This document shows, one piece after another, positions 44,492 to 54,727 of a stretch of DNA of 64,000 bases (its first letter is position 1; each line of letters begins with the position of its first letter). This DNA comes from Ostrinia nubilalis (lineage: Eukaryota > Arthropoda > Insecta > Lepidoptera > Crambidae). The DNA lies in assembly GCF_963855985.1 (NCBI RefSeq), contig NW_026973566.1, forward strand, positions 62,001-126,000, in the 5' to 3' direction. Below the pieces are notes generated by a model that made no database searches, was not told the DNA's origin, and saw only the letters and a program-made list of their open reading frames with translations. A program made the position numbers and the translations under genes.

Positions 44492-46092
44492 ATTTGCTAT
44501 GAGTTTTCTGGTTTTGCCACCGGGTGGAATATGTTTTTCCGGTGCAAATGGTAAATCACTATGAATTGAATGTAAATTATCAGGATAAACCAGATCCACT
44601 TCTAAAATGTATCCATATTCAGCATCATCAGGTATGGTCAATATATTTAAACTTTTAATTTCATCATCAGATAAAAATTTAAAGTCAGACATAGGCATTT
44701 TCTGCATCATAGCATAACCGTACAGATTATTACAATCTAAGTAAATAAGATAGCTAGATGGTGCTGATTCATCATAGTTGGGCATGTATTTATTATTTGC
44801 CTTAGCATGTCGAAGCGAGCACTGAGCTAACCCACCACGTATTCCGTTTTCTATCATTTCGTACATATTATCTTTATCATCTATCAAGTCTAATTTAACT
44901 CGTGTATATAAAAGCATGGCATCCCAACTTAAGCCTGGAGAAGTAACATAATAAGCTGGGTCAAGTTTATAATACATGAGACTACTATTTCTAAACTTTT
45001 CAAAAATATCACATAAAAGCAACACATCACATTTCAAATATAAGTCTGTATAATCTCCGAGTGATTTAACGTTAAAGACTTTCCAAATTGCATGTGCTCG
45101 AGAATAATCCTCTTCACTAATGTGTTCTCCAGTTAGACTATTGTAAAAGTGTTCTATTCTTGGTAAGCTTTTTTCTTCAAATCGTTCACATGAATCCATG
45201 TAATCATAGGGATATACACCTTTTTGACGAAGTAAATAGAATTGTTCCTTAGAATTAAATATTTTGTTTAAGTGTTTCAAATCTGTGTCTGCTAAAGTTT
45301 TACTTAAAATATCTAAACTAGAACTAAGAAACTGAAACGAGTCTAAAAACTTTATTTGAATTGCTGAAGGAAAATTTCGGTTTTTCAAATATTTTGTGAA
45401 TGATATATATTTTTCTTTAGTCTTCGGAATAACTTTGATATCACCTTCATATTTCGATAATTCTTTAACAAATAAATGAGCATCATAGTTTGCTAAATTG
45501 TGGAAAATTACTGGCACAAAAGGGCATACTCTATATAATAAGTTGCATTTAGTATGAGCAGCACCTCTGTATTCACCAGTTATATGATCATGATCAGCGA
45601 CTTTATCAGTAATTATAAGTGGTAGCTTACAAATATGACAAATACTAGCATTATGATATTCATCTTTTTGTGATTGAGTCAACGGTAACATGGGTTCCTT
45701 CTTTCTTAGTATTTTTTCTATGCATATTACATCCTTGATTAGACGTTTAATAAATACTTTAACACAATCTGATCCCCTATACAGCACAAGTTTATTAAGA
45801 TTTTCGTCATGCGAACAACAAATGTAATATGCAAAACATGAAGGTTGATGTAATTTATAAGTTTCAGTATAACAACTGTTTTTTTCATGATTGTTTAATA
45901 GTAAACTTTCAAAATCTGCATAAATAACAAAATTAATTTTTTGTTGCCTTTCATAATTTTTGAATTCTAATTTACTATTTTTACTTGGTAAAACTGTTAA
46001 AACTTTTGAACAAGTGTGTGATTTATATTTTTCTTGTGTTACATAAAACTGAAGACAACTTTCACATAAGTATGTTTTACCATGATGTTTAC
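44492..46092 (-). pseudogene. Polinton PolB, middle segment with endonuclease VII finger and exonuclease
   Basis: Open from 46092 to the MITE. It begins with a zinc-finger-like HHGKTYLCESC...HTC, then the exonuclease Exo I motif (YADFESL). An inserted recombination endonuclease VII domain follows (CHICKLP...DHDHITGEYRGAAHTKCN). Exo II is in FHNLANYDAHL, and polymerase motif A is LDCNNLYGYAM. The upstream limit is a TTAA (46093-46096) at the edge of the 6.47-kb insert. No stop lies within the segment. Confidence 0.88.
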
Positions 46093-46547
46093 TTAACCCT
46101 TACACGACCATAAGATATCTAAGACTAAATATAAGTAACGTATTATTATTTTTATTTGTTTTGGGTCTAAAATAAAGAAATATCACCAGAAAAACAAAGT
46201 GGGGTGCACAGTTTTTCTGAAATTTCATGGGAAATATTTTTCCCTATGGGCTATAAGGGTAAATGAAATAATAGTAAGGTTTGGCTCATAAGTATTTTAT
46301 TTATTGCTTTATAACACAAAAAATATAAATAAAAATGATAGAAGAATAATACACAAGGGTCTGTAATGACTGTACATGTAAAAATATTTATTATTAGATA
46401 ATTTTACATGTCTTGTGTAATCATGTGGTGGTGATTCTCAAGATTGCTCAGGAGCGGTTCTTCTACGCAGGGTTCTTTGTGCAACTCTATGTACACTCAG
46501 TACGCGTTGTTCATAGCATTATCTATCTAGAACATAAAAAAGAGACG

Positions 46548-46660
46548 CAACCGCCGCTGTGGTCTAGTAGAAAGACCATCTGCTCCATAGCCAGAGGTCC
46601 CGGGTCGTATTCTCAGTGGGGGCAGATTTATATTCTGTCTGGTTTGGTTGGTGATAGGGC
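46548..46660 (+). mobile_element. tRNA-derived SINE fragment
   Basis: GTGGTCTAGTAGAAAGACC resembles a pol III A box region and GAGGTCCCGGGTCGTATTC a decayed B box, followed by GGGGGCAGATTTATATTCTG. The layout fits the head of a tRNA-derived insect SINE. One base of the B box is missing. Confidence 0.55.
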
Positions 46661-47080
46661 TTGTTCTTTGTCCACCTGGCTAGCTACCACTATCGTACCA
46701 AAACAAGTCTGTCGTCATAACAACAATGCTAGCTAGCAGCATTCACTTCCCCCCCCCCGCCCCGCACGGTGTAGTGCTAGCGTACGGAGCTCTCGGGAGT
46801 TTTTGCTTATAAAAATAGATAAATCGCTTATAAGTGTTTGTGAGTGTAATAATCGGTTTGTATGTGACACGAACTACGGAAACTGTAAGTTATTCTGTCT
46901 ATTTATCGCCTCGTTTGTGTTTTCTGGTTAAATATTCGGTGAGTAAACATCTTTTTTATTTTCTCTCGTTGCGGGTGTTTGATAAAATCGGCCCGCGCCA
47001 ACCGAGGTGGCGGGTCGACCGTAAGCGCGCTGCGTCAGCGGTGCGCGTTTCCATTGCGCCCGACTATAAACTCGTCCGTC

Positions 47081-48394
47081 ATGCCTCTGTTCAACGATCA
47101 ACCCGTCGACGTCGCTAACGAAGTGTTTCTCCGTAGTAATTTAACGCAACGTTCTCCGCCTAGTGTAGGAAAAAGGACACGTAGCGAAGCATTATCTCCA
47201 ACAAATGTGTCGCCATCGTCTTGTAAACGCGTACAACTATCGGATTCGCCCGGTCTAGACGATAATTCGACGGCACCGGATCAAACACAGTACGACTTAG
47301 TAAATGAAGCCGCGTCGTATCTTACAAAAATAAATGTCGTCATTAATTCGCTCGGTTCGCGAATTGACGTTAAAAATCGGTCGACAGTTATGGATATGAC
47401 ACAGCGAGTCACGGCAATCGTTTCTTTACTGGCATTAAAATCATCATCAACCGAGACAAAATTGGCCATCGCGCAACGTGACTTATTAGAGGCCAAAATC
47501 AATAAAAATTGTAGTCAAAATAATGTTATTGGCAATGTCTCAAAGCCCACCTACGCAGAAAGCCTTAAGCTAAAAATGCCTAAAGTCGCTCCGGCCGCTG
47601 CGGCAATGGAAACACGCACGCCCCTTCCCTGTGTCGTTGCGTATCCCACTAGTGAGCGCTCGGCCGAGTTCGGCTCATCATCGGCGACAAAACAAGCGTT
47701 GATGAAAGCGATCAATCCTACGGACGACGGGTTTCAAATTGTAGGTTTAAAGAAAACGGCAAATGCGGGTGTAGTACTTCGCGTAACGAACGAAAACCAA
47801 ATTAAAAAGTTACAATCCGTCGCCGGTATTAAATCCGCGGGCTTACGTTTAGAAAAACCGAAAGGACGTCGACCTAGAATTCTTGTTAAAGACGTACCCG
47901 CAACATTAGAAGACGCCGCATTTATGTCAGCTTTGTATAGGCAAAATATTAAGGATGAAATGTCTATTTCTGAAGACAATTTTATTAAGTCAACAAAAAT
48001 AGTTCGTCGTCGTGTTTTAAACAACGGTAGAAAATGGATCGGTTTAGAGCTCGAGCCCGAGATTCGTAAACATTTGATAAATACAAAGGAAAAAATTTTT
48101 ATTGATTGGGCTACCTGTCGCTTTAACGATGACGTAGAAATAGTTCGTTGCATGAAATGTCAGCAATATGGTCATGTTGCGAAATTTTGCACGGAAAAAT
48201 CTAGCTGTTGTGGGTATTGCGCCGAGGCCCACGATACGAAAGATTGTATTAAAAATACCGCCAAAGACTTTAAGCCAGTTTGCGCGGCATGTAAACGTTT
48301 TAAAAAACCAAACGACCATTTAAGCGGTTCGCCCGACTGTCCGAGTTATAAGGCAAAATTAGAACAACTAATATTAAATACTGTTTATGGCTAA
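47081..48394 (+). CDS. R1-clade LINE ORF1 (Gag-like, zinc knuckles)
   Basis: The ATG at 47081 (MPLFNDQPVD) gives about 437 residues. The frame is open further upstream but that part lacks a better start. A disordered first third is followed by a coiled region, an RRM-like/Gag domain (about residues 210-330) and three CCHC-type knuckles near the end (CMKCQQYGHVAKFC, CGYCAEAHDTKDC, CAACKRFKKPNDHLSGSPDC). It packages the LINE RNA. The stop TAA at 48392-48394 lies within the ATGGCTAA overlap with ORF2. Confidence 0.88.
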   Translation: MPLFNDQPVDVANEVFLRSNLTQRSPPSVGKRTRSEALSPTNVSPSSCKRVQLSDSPGLDDNSTAPDQTQYDLVNEAASYLTKINVVINSLGSRIDVKNRSTVMDMTQRVTAIVSLLALKSSSTETKLAIAQRDLLEAKINKNCSQNNVIGNVSKPTYAESLKLKMPKVAPAAAAMETRTPLPCVVAYPTSERSAEFGSSSATKQALMKAINPTDDGFQIVGLKKTANAGVVLRVTNENQIKKLQSVAGIKSAGLRLEKPKGRRPRILVKDVPATLEDAAFMSALYRQNIKDEMSISEDNFIKSTKIVRRRVLNNGRKWIGLELEPEIRKHLINTKEKIFIDWATCRFNDDVEIVRCMKCQQYGHVAKFCTEKSSCCGYCAEAHDTKDCIKNTAKDFKPVCAACKRFKKPNDHLSGSPDCPSYKAKLEQLILNTVYG

Positions 48395-51300
48395 AGTCTC
48401 CATAGGCCAATTAAACCTCCATAACGATAAAATTGCTACGTTGGAGTTGGACAGACTTATTGTAGAATACAACTTAGATCTCGTGTTAGTACAAGAACAA
48501 TATCAGCGTGTCGGCGTGCGCTGCAAAACTATTCAAATTAATAACAGTGCACGCGCCGGTATATATGTGTCACGCGCGTCTACACTCACAATAACGTCTA
48601 TTGCCAACCTTTCTTCGTCGCATTGCGCTGTTGCGGAAGTATCCTCCCCATCCTTCTCCATATTTGTCGTGAGTTGTTACTTTCAATATTCTGACCCGGT
48701 TGGGCCTCATCTACACCACCTACGCTTTGTATTACAGTCCCTAACAGGGCGTAGGGTTATCATTGGAGTTGACGCGAACGCGTCATCTCCACTTTGGCAC
48801 GGCAAGCTCCGCTCGACTGATGTGGAGCGTCGCTCAGCCGTGGAAGACTTCATAGCTGAAATGAACTTAGTTATTCACAACACCCCTAATGCACCACCAA
48901 CCTACAGTAGCCCAACGGGCGAGTCTCATATTGACGTCACGCTTTCTAGCGCAGACGTCCAGCTGGATAGGTGGCGTGTCCTCCCCGACGCGTCTTGTAG
49001 TGATCATCGCTTGATAGTGTACGAGTTTAAACCAATGTCGCGACAAGACACAGTTCATGAGTGCAACAACAACTATAGATATAAATGTCGTGGGGCCGAC
49101 TGGGCTTTTTTCAGTACTCTTTTTGCGTCTCATGCCAAAGATTTTACTCGTGCCGACCTGAGCGCGACTGATAGTGCAGAAATTATGTCCGATACTTTTA
49201 CGTATTGTGCAGATGTTGCGATTGGTCGCGCTCCAACTAGAGGTGTACGTAGATGTGATTGGTGGAATGAATCGCTGGTAGAAATTAGGAAGAAGTTTCG
49301 CCGGGCTCGCCGTAAGCTTAACACACTTCGAAAGGCAAATGTTACTGGGGATGCATATGAAAATGCTTTATGTTCTTTGAGGGTTGCCAGGTCCCATTAT
49401 CGAGCTGCTGTAACTAAAGCCAAGGGCGTGTTACTGCGGAAAACAGTCGAGAGATTAGAAAAAGAGGGTCCGTGGTCTCCGATATATCATGAATTCAAAG
49501 CTAACCGTAAATTAGATATTGCTTATATTTCTAACATAAAAATTAACAACACTCATACGGTGGGTGTAGAGGAAACAACAGGTGCTCTTCTTAACGCGCT
49601 TATACCCGACGATAGTGTGTCTGACGATAACGATTATCATCGGGACGTCAGAAATGCTATTGCGGTGCTGCCTGAGTCGCCTGTGTCTTCTATTCCTAGC
49701 CTTGATGAGTTTTACGATATAGTAAATAGTTTACCCTTAAACAAAGCATCGGGCGAAGATAAAATATCAAATAAAATGATTAAAGCAGCGTGTAAAACAG
49801 CCGGAACGGATATTCTTAATGTTTTCACTCGTTGTATCTCGGAGGGCGTGTTTCCGAGTATATGGCGTCGCGGATTTATTAAAATTATACCAAAGGGAGG
49901 TGACAAACCGCCCGAAGATCCTAAATCGTACCGACCTATTACATTACTTCCCTCATTAGGTAAACTGTTAGAGCGATTAGTAGTGCCGCGTTTGCTACCG
50001 GGTGGTCCAATTTTTCACGAGCAGCAGTTTGGCTTCACCGCCGGGAAGTCTACTGCAGATGCAGTAATATCTGTTAGACAAAAAGTGACGTCCTCGGTGG
50101 CAAAGTACGTTGTAGGAATATTCCTCGATATTTCAGGTGCCTTCGACAATGCCTGGTGGCCGATCCTGCTCTTAAAACTGAAAGTTCGTGGATGCTATAG
50201 TAATATATATTCACTACTGCACTCGTACTTTTGTAACGGTACAACTAAATTAAAACTCGGCCATCATGCTGAATCAAAGGTGCTCACGCGCGGCTGTCCC
50301 CAAGGATCAGTCCTAGGGCCCTACCTTTGGAATTTGGGTTTCGATGATTTTCTAGCATTACCATTACCCGAAGGCTGTTCGTTAACCGGGTACGCTGATG
50401 ACGGTCTCCTTTTAATAGAGGCTGACACTAGATCAAAGCTTGAAAATCTAGGGGATACATGCTTGAATTTAATATCTCAATGGGGAGACAGGAATCGTTT
50501 GCAGTTTGCCCCTCACAAAACTTATCAGCTTCTATTAAAAGGTAATCTTAAAGTTTTGCCTCGCATTAAATTCAATGAAATAACTGTTAAAAAACGGGAA
50601 TCTGTTTGCTATCTCGGACTAATTTTAGAGAAAAACTTTAGTTTTGTCGAGCACATTAAACAGATCGGTGAAAAAGCTAAAAAGAACTTTTATGCCTTAA
50701 GTCACATTTCAACCTCGACGTGGGGTCTAACGTTTAAAATCCTCCGAGTAATATATTCGGCCACTTATTTAAGCTCCATTTGCTATGGTGCACCAGTTTG
50801 GGCTGACAGAGCTACTATAGGAGCCGCTCGACGGAAACTACTCCAAAGTCAACGCCTTGCATTGATTTTTCTTTGCAAAGCTTACAGAACTGTGAGCACG
50901 GAGGCTCTGCCAGTCCTGGCTGGTGTACTGCCGGTCGACTTAGAGGTACAAAAGCGTGCGGCTATGTACTTCGCATCAAGGGAAAATATAACCTCCGATT
51001 TCTTAAATAGCCGCGATCGTTCTAAAATAAGTCGATTATTTGATTCTCGAGAAGTCGTTGAAGAAGATTTACTTAATGAATGGCAAAAAAGATGGGATAC
51101 GTCAGTCAAAGGACGTCACTTATATAAATTCTTCCCGAATGTACGCGAACGTCTAACTAGGCGATGGTTAGAAATCGACCATTGCTCGTCGCAGTTCCTC
51201 ACGGGACATGGCAACTTTAAACATAAACTTCACGAATTCAAACTAGTTCCGTCTCCTTTTTGCGAGTGTTCCACTGATGATGTCAGTCATGAGCAGTCTG

Positions 51301-51485
51301 CCCATCATATCTTGTGGGAGTGTGATCTTTGGAAACATGAACGTGATATAATGCTTAATTCAATACAACATACATCTGTTTCCGCAATTTATTACACCGA
51401 TCTTGTCGCGACAAGGAAAAATTTCCGTGCTTTTAAGCGATTTTGTGAAAAATATTATTGGCAGGTAGTTGCTAATTGCTCATAA
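48387..51485 (+). CDS. R1-clade LINE ORF2 (EEP endonuclease, reverse transcriptase)
   Basis: 1032 residues. The EEP endonuclease occupies about residues 1-215 (QLNLHNDK, Glu in LVQEQYQ, Asp in GVDANAS, SDHRL). RT covers about 470-740, with LDISGAFDNAWWP, the RGCPQGSVLGPYLWNL segment and catalytic YADDG near residue 668. A C-terminal CCHC-like finger (CECSTDDVSHEQSAHHILWEC) follows. DISGAFDNAWW is typical of the R1 group. The start overlaps ORF1 by eight bases, suggesting translation by termination and restart. The enzyme nicks target DNA and primes cDNA synthesis there. No stop or frameshift. Confidence 0.92.
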   Translation: MAKVSIGQLNLHNDKIATLELDRLIVEYNLDLVLVQEQYQRVGVRCKTIQINNSARAGIYVSRASTLTITSIANLSSSHCAVAEVSSPSFSIFVVSCYFQYSDPVGPHLHHLRFVLQSLTGRRVIIGVDANASSPLWHGKLRSTDVERRSAVEDFIAEMNLVIHNTPNAPPTYSSPTGESHIDVTLSSADVQLDRWRVLPDASCSDHRLIVYEFKPMSRQDTVHECNNNYRYKCRGADWAFFSTLFASHAKDFTRADLSATDSAEIMSDTFTYCADVAIGRAPTRGVRRCDWWNESLVEIRKKFRRARRKLNTLRKANVTGDAYENALCSLRVARSHYRAAVTKAKGVLLRKTVERLEKEGPWSPIYHEFKANRKLDIAYISNIKINNTHTVGVEETTGALLNALIPDDSVSDDNDYHRDVRNAIAVLPESPVSSIPSLDEFYDIVNSLPLNKASGEDKISNKMIKAACKTAGTDILNVFTRCISEGVFPSIWRRGFIKIIPKGGDKPPEDPKSYRPITLLPSLGKLLERLVVPRLLPGGPIFHEQQFGFTAGKSTADAVISVRQKVTSSVAKYVVGIFLDISGAFDNAWWPILLLKLKVRGCYSNIYSLLHSYFCNGTTKLKLGHHAESKVLTRGCPQGSVLGPYLWNLGFDDFLALPLPEGCSLTGYADDGLLLIEADTRSKLENLGDTCLNLISQWGDRNRLQFAPHKTYQLLLKGNLKVLPRIKFNEITVKKRESVCYLGLILEKNFSFVEHIKQIGEKAKKNFYALSHISTSTWGLTFKILRVIYSATYLSSICYGAPVWADRATIGAARRKLLQSQRLALIFLCKAYRTVSTEALPVLAGVLPVDLEVQKRAAMYFASRENITSDFLNSRDRSKISRLFDSREVVEEDLLNEWQKRWDTSVKGRHLYKFFPNVRERLTRRWLEIDHCSSQFLTGHGNFKHKLHEFKLVPSPFCECSTDDVSHEQSAHHILWECDLWKHERDIMLNSIQHTSVSAIYYTDLVATRKNFRAFKRFCEKYYWQVVANCS

Positions 51486-51922
51486 GATAGGCCCCCTTAA
51501 TTTAATTTATTGTCCGTGGTGCATAATCTTTTTCTTAAAGGTTTTAAACCTTTGTTTGTCACCTGTCATCCGCTTTGCAATGGAGGGAAGTCGAACCTTA
51601 ATTTCGAACTCCTCCTATGTTCTTCTGATTAATTTCGTTGCGGGTCCAATGACAGTTTAACTTTCCCCCGGGACAAACTTGACCTTCATTGGTTGGGTTT
51701 TTGTGGCGGTCAAGCTGTAGATCCTGGCTACACAGGAGTTGCAGTGGTGGGAACGAGAGGTGGGAATAGTCCCGTAGCAGCATTGTTGTGTTCCAGCAGT
51801 TGGAGGTAATATAGCCAGTTCCTCTGTTCTTGAGGATTCCGAGTGATGCTCGCCTACACCTTCAGCCTGATCATAATTTTCCATCAGGAGAGATGTTGGC
51901 TAAATAATAATATGATAAATGC

Positions 51923-51966
51923 GCAAAGCCTTATGAGCTTCATGATAAAGCTCATAAAGGCTTTGC
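51923..51966 (+). other. 18-bp stem-loop in the LINE 3' UTR
   Basis: GCAAAGCC-TTATGAGCTT pairs with AAGCTCATAA-AGG-CTTTGC around a 6-base loop, with one bulged A. It lies about 450 bases after the ORF2 stop. LINEs of several groups use a 3' hairpin for RT recognition; that role here is inferred. Confidence 0.55.
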
Positions 51967-52573
51967 TTTGTTCCAAAAGGTCCACACAACCTAGTATATT
52001 ATTGCACCGCTGGATCACTTCCGTGCTTCTAACATATTTTTTTTAGTGGTTCCTGCTTGTCTCCTCTTTACTGTAGCACTATCTAGGCATTTCTGTAAAA
52101 AATAATAATAGATAAACATAAAAATACATAAAAACAGTAAATTACTAAAAAGTATTACATATACTAACAATATAATAAATATGCCTGTTATGGACCACAA
52201 GGAAGAATATTTCCCTAAAGATAATTTGGCATTATTGGGTATTTGTGCTCATTATCTGCAGTTTGCTTTATTATTACATAAATCTGTACTTACCGAATAA
52301 TATAAAACACGTGAAGAAAGACAATAAATATGTTATTACAAGTCTAAAAAACTTCAGAATAATACGAAGTTCGGCCGGTGAATGTTTTGGTTTTGGCGCA
52401 AGAAAAATTCGACAGTTCTTTTTTTTATCCAAGTTCTAGAAGACATTAGCTACCTTGATTATACGTTCTATTATGACATGCAATAAAAAAAATATCGATT
52501 GGATAATAATTGAATAATTAATGACGAGTTTTAAAGAAGGGAAAAATATTTCCCTTGGTCGTGAAAGGGTTAA

Positions 52574-53117
52574 TTGTCGACGAGTAAGTTTAGCCAAGTC
52601 TTTTATTAAACAATAATGACCTCTTGATTTCTGCTCAAAATACAAAAGGTTGATATGATTTTCTTTTCTCTGCTTTGTCATATATAATGGGCCTGTGATA
52701 CGATTATTTTTATCTAATCCATAAATGCTAACACTAATAGAAGGATTATTTTTTTCGAATAATCTAATATCTGTGTATGATGGTGGGAAGTTCATTCCTT
52801 TAATGTTTAAAACTGACGAGTAAAACGGATATGAACTTGTTCTATTAACGTTTTTTGTACATGGAAATAAAGCAGCCACTATACTCCAAGCAAAACAATG
52901 ATTGTCATAATTTTTCACATTTAGACAACTTTTAGTACTACTTATTTCTTTAGGTAGTTCTAAATAGCTACCCCCCCTTAGAGGGGAGTATTTATTAATG
53001 TTTATTTCTAAATGACTCACAGAGTTAAAACACCAGCCTGATTCACAGTGTTGAAATTCGCTTAGTTTATTAATTAACTTATTCTGCGTTTTTGAATACA
53101 GTTCAGATAAATCAGTG
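52574..53117 (-). pseudogene. Polinton PolB, N-terminal segment 2
   Basis: Open across the whole segment. It contains the conserved pre-exonuclease region: INKYSPLRGGSYLELPKEI, NYDNHCFAWSIVAALFP and HINLLYF...HYCLIKDL. These are typical of insect Polinton polymerases. It is bounded by TTAA of the 6.47-kb element on one side and by TTTTT of the 53123-56124 repeat on the other. Confidence 0.85.
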
Positions 53118-54016
53118 TTTTTAGGGTTCCGTACCTCAAAAGGAAAAAACGGAACCCTTATAGGATCACTTTGTTGTCCGTCCGTCCGTCTGTCAAGACC
53201 CTTTTTCTCAGGAACGCGTGGAGGTATGAAGCTGAAATTTATATCAATTACTCAGGTCTACTGTCCCTTGAAGCTGTGAAAAAATCAAACTTCTAAGCCA
53301 ACGCAATCAAAAGATACAGCCGTTTATGCCGCAAATTTTCGACACTTGCAAGGGAATCAAAACCTACAGGGTGCTTCCCGTGAACTCAGAATCTTGAAAT
53401 TTGGTACGAAGCAACGTCTTATAGCATAGATAAAGGAAAAATTACGAAAACCATAAATTTTTAGTTACATCACATAATATACAGGGTGTCCCGTAATGTA
53501 ACGTCAAGCCGGAACTGGGTGTTGAGGCAAGTTGTGCTGGTTATCAGAAAAATATAAAAAAAAATCTATGTGGCATATTTTAAAAATAATAGGCATTTAA
53601 AAAAAATCAAAAAATTCTACTCCAGGTGACGGTCCTTTTGCTCGTGTTGCCACAAATCTTCACTTTTTCCAAATTTTTTTTTTGTTATGTAACCCTGAAT
53701 AATGCTTCTCTAAATTGTTATCAAAATTACAAAACCAGCTGCTCCAGCTTGGATGAAAAAAATACATTCTTCTCAAAAAAAATTTCAAAATAAAAATTTT
53801 GCCTAGTTTAACCTGACTGTACTGAAAAAAAAATGTACTACGCGAGTGTGGCAAGTGACGTCATAATTTGGCGCATTTAGTAAGGATTCCAAAATGGTAT
53901 AACACTTGGTAAATTTTTGCTGTAATTGTCGACAATTTTTGGATTTTTGGAAATAGTCCCGTTTTTAACTTTATTTACCTTGGTTAAAAATTATTATTCT
54001 AATGTGCCCAAAATTC

Positions 54017-54059
54017 AAGTTTCTGTGACTGACTACCGTACAGTCAGTCACAGAAACTT
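54017..54059. repeat. Perfect 18-bp hairpin
   Basis: AAGTTTCTGTGACTGACT and its exact complement enclose seven bases (ACCGTAC). It lies near the middle of the foldback element. Confidence 0.9.
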
Positions 54060-54159
54060 TTGTCACCATGACAGTAATTAGTAGTTGACATACTGTGACA
54101 AAAGTCACCCGTGCGCGCGCGCCTTTACTACCTGCTCTGCCTGCACTTGTACTTGGTAA

Positions 54160-54727
54160 CAGGGATAATAAGGATAATATGAAGTTTCGATTATGGATAC
54201 GGTTACGGATATTAGAATAATATTATACCGGTTTCGGTTACGGTCACGGATATGAAATCATTTCAGATTATACGAAAGTCTCGGATAATTTCGGTTACGG
54301 AATTATTAAAATTTCAAAAATGTAGGTATAATACAAATAGCAAGATGCTGCGTGAGCGTGACCCACATAGCTACTTTATGTACCAACTAAGACGACACCT
54401 ATGTATGATAAAGGTAAAACAGGCTGGCATATTAGATGGTGCCAGCGAATGCCAGACAAGTTGGTAACAAATATTAAGATTTAAGGTACAATTCCAAGAC
54501 GGGCCGCAGACCGCAAACTGCAACCGCAAACTGCAAAACTATGAAATCGGCAGCGCGGCATTGCAGCTGCGGCGTGTATACTGCAAATTTCATAGAGTTT
54601 TGCAGTTTGGCCTTTATCCGAAACTATCCGTAACTTTTGAATCAGTTTCGGTTACGGTTATGGACATTTTTTTATTTCGGATATCCGATAGTTTCGGTTA
54701 CGGTTACGGATATCCATAACATCCCTG
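54160..54727. mobile_element. hAT-type MITE with 8-bp duplication
   Basis: Begins CAGGGATAATAAGG and ends with the complement of CAGGGATGTTATGG, flanked by exact CTTGGTAA duplications (54152-54159 and 54728-54735). Inside, GGTTACGGATA and GTTTCGGTTACGG motifs recur many times in both orientations. No coding frame. An 8-bp duplication with CAGGG ends is diagnostic of hAT. Confidence 0.92.

Larger units (their letters stand above)
46750..52010 (+). mobile_element. R1-clade non-LTR retrotransposon, both ORFs intact
   Basis: A C-rich leader (46746-46760), a 5' UTR, ORF1 (47081-48394), overlapping ORF2 (48387-51485) and a 3' UTR with a long hairpin (51923-51966). Neither ORF has a lesion. No poly(A) tail is clear and no rDNA or TTAGG telomere target is seen at the edges, although R1-clade relatives often use such sites. 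The exact ends are uncertain by tens of bases. Confidence 0.8.
46097..52569. mobile_element. TTAA-target (piggyBac-like) element carrying a LINE
   Basis: The ends CCCTTACACGACCA (46097) and CCCTTTCACGACCA (complement, ending 52569) are inverted and bordered by TTAA at 46093-46096 and 52570-52573. Both ends have the subterminal palindrome GGGAAATATTTTTCCC. Dropping it with one TTAA keeps the polymerase frame. No piggyBac transposase is seen in the remaining 1.2 kb, so it is a non-autonomous derivative. Its inside was invaded by an R1-clade LINE. Confidence 0.85.

Noticed and set aside
51980..52020. rRNA-like target for the R1-clade LINE
   Set aside because: The flanks do not read as 28S or 18S rRNA over any useful length, and no TTAGG repeats occur.
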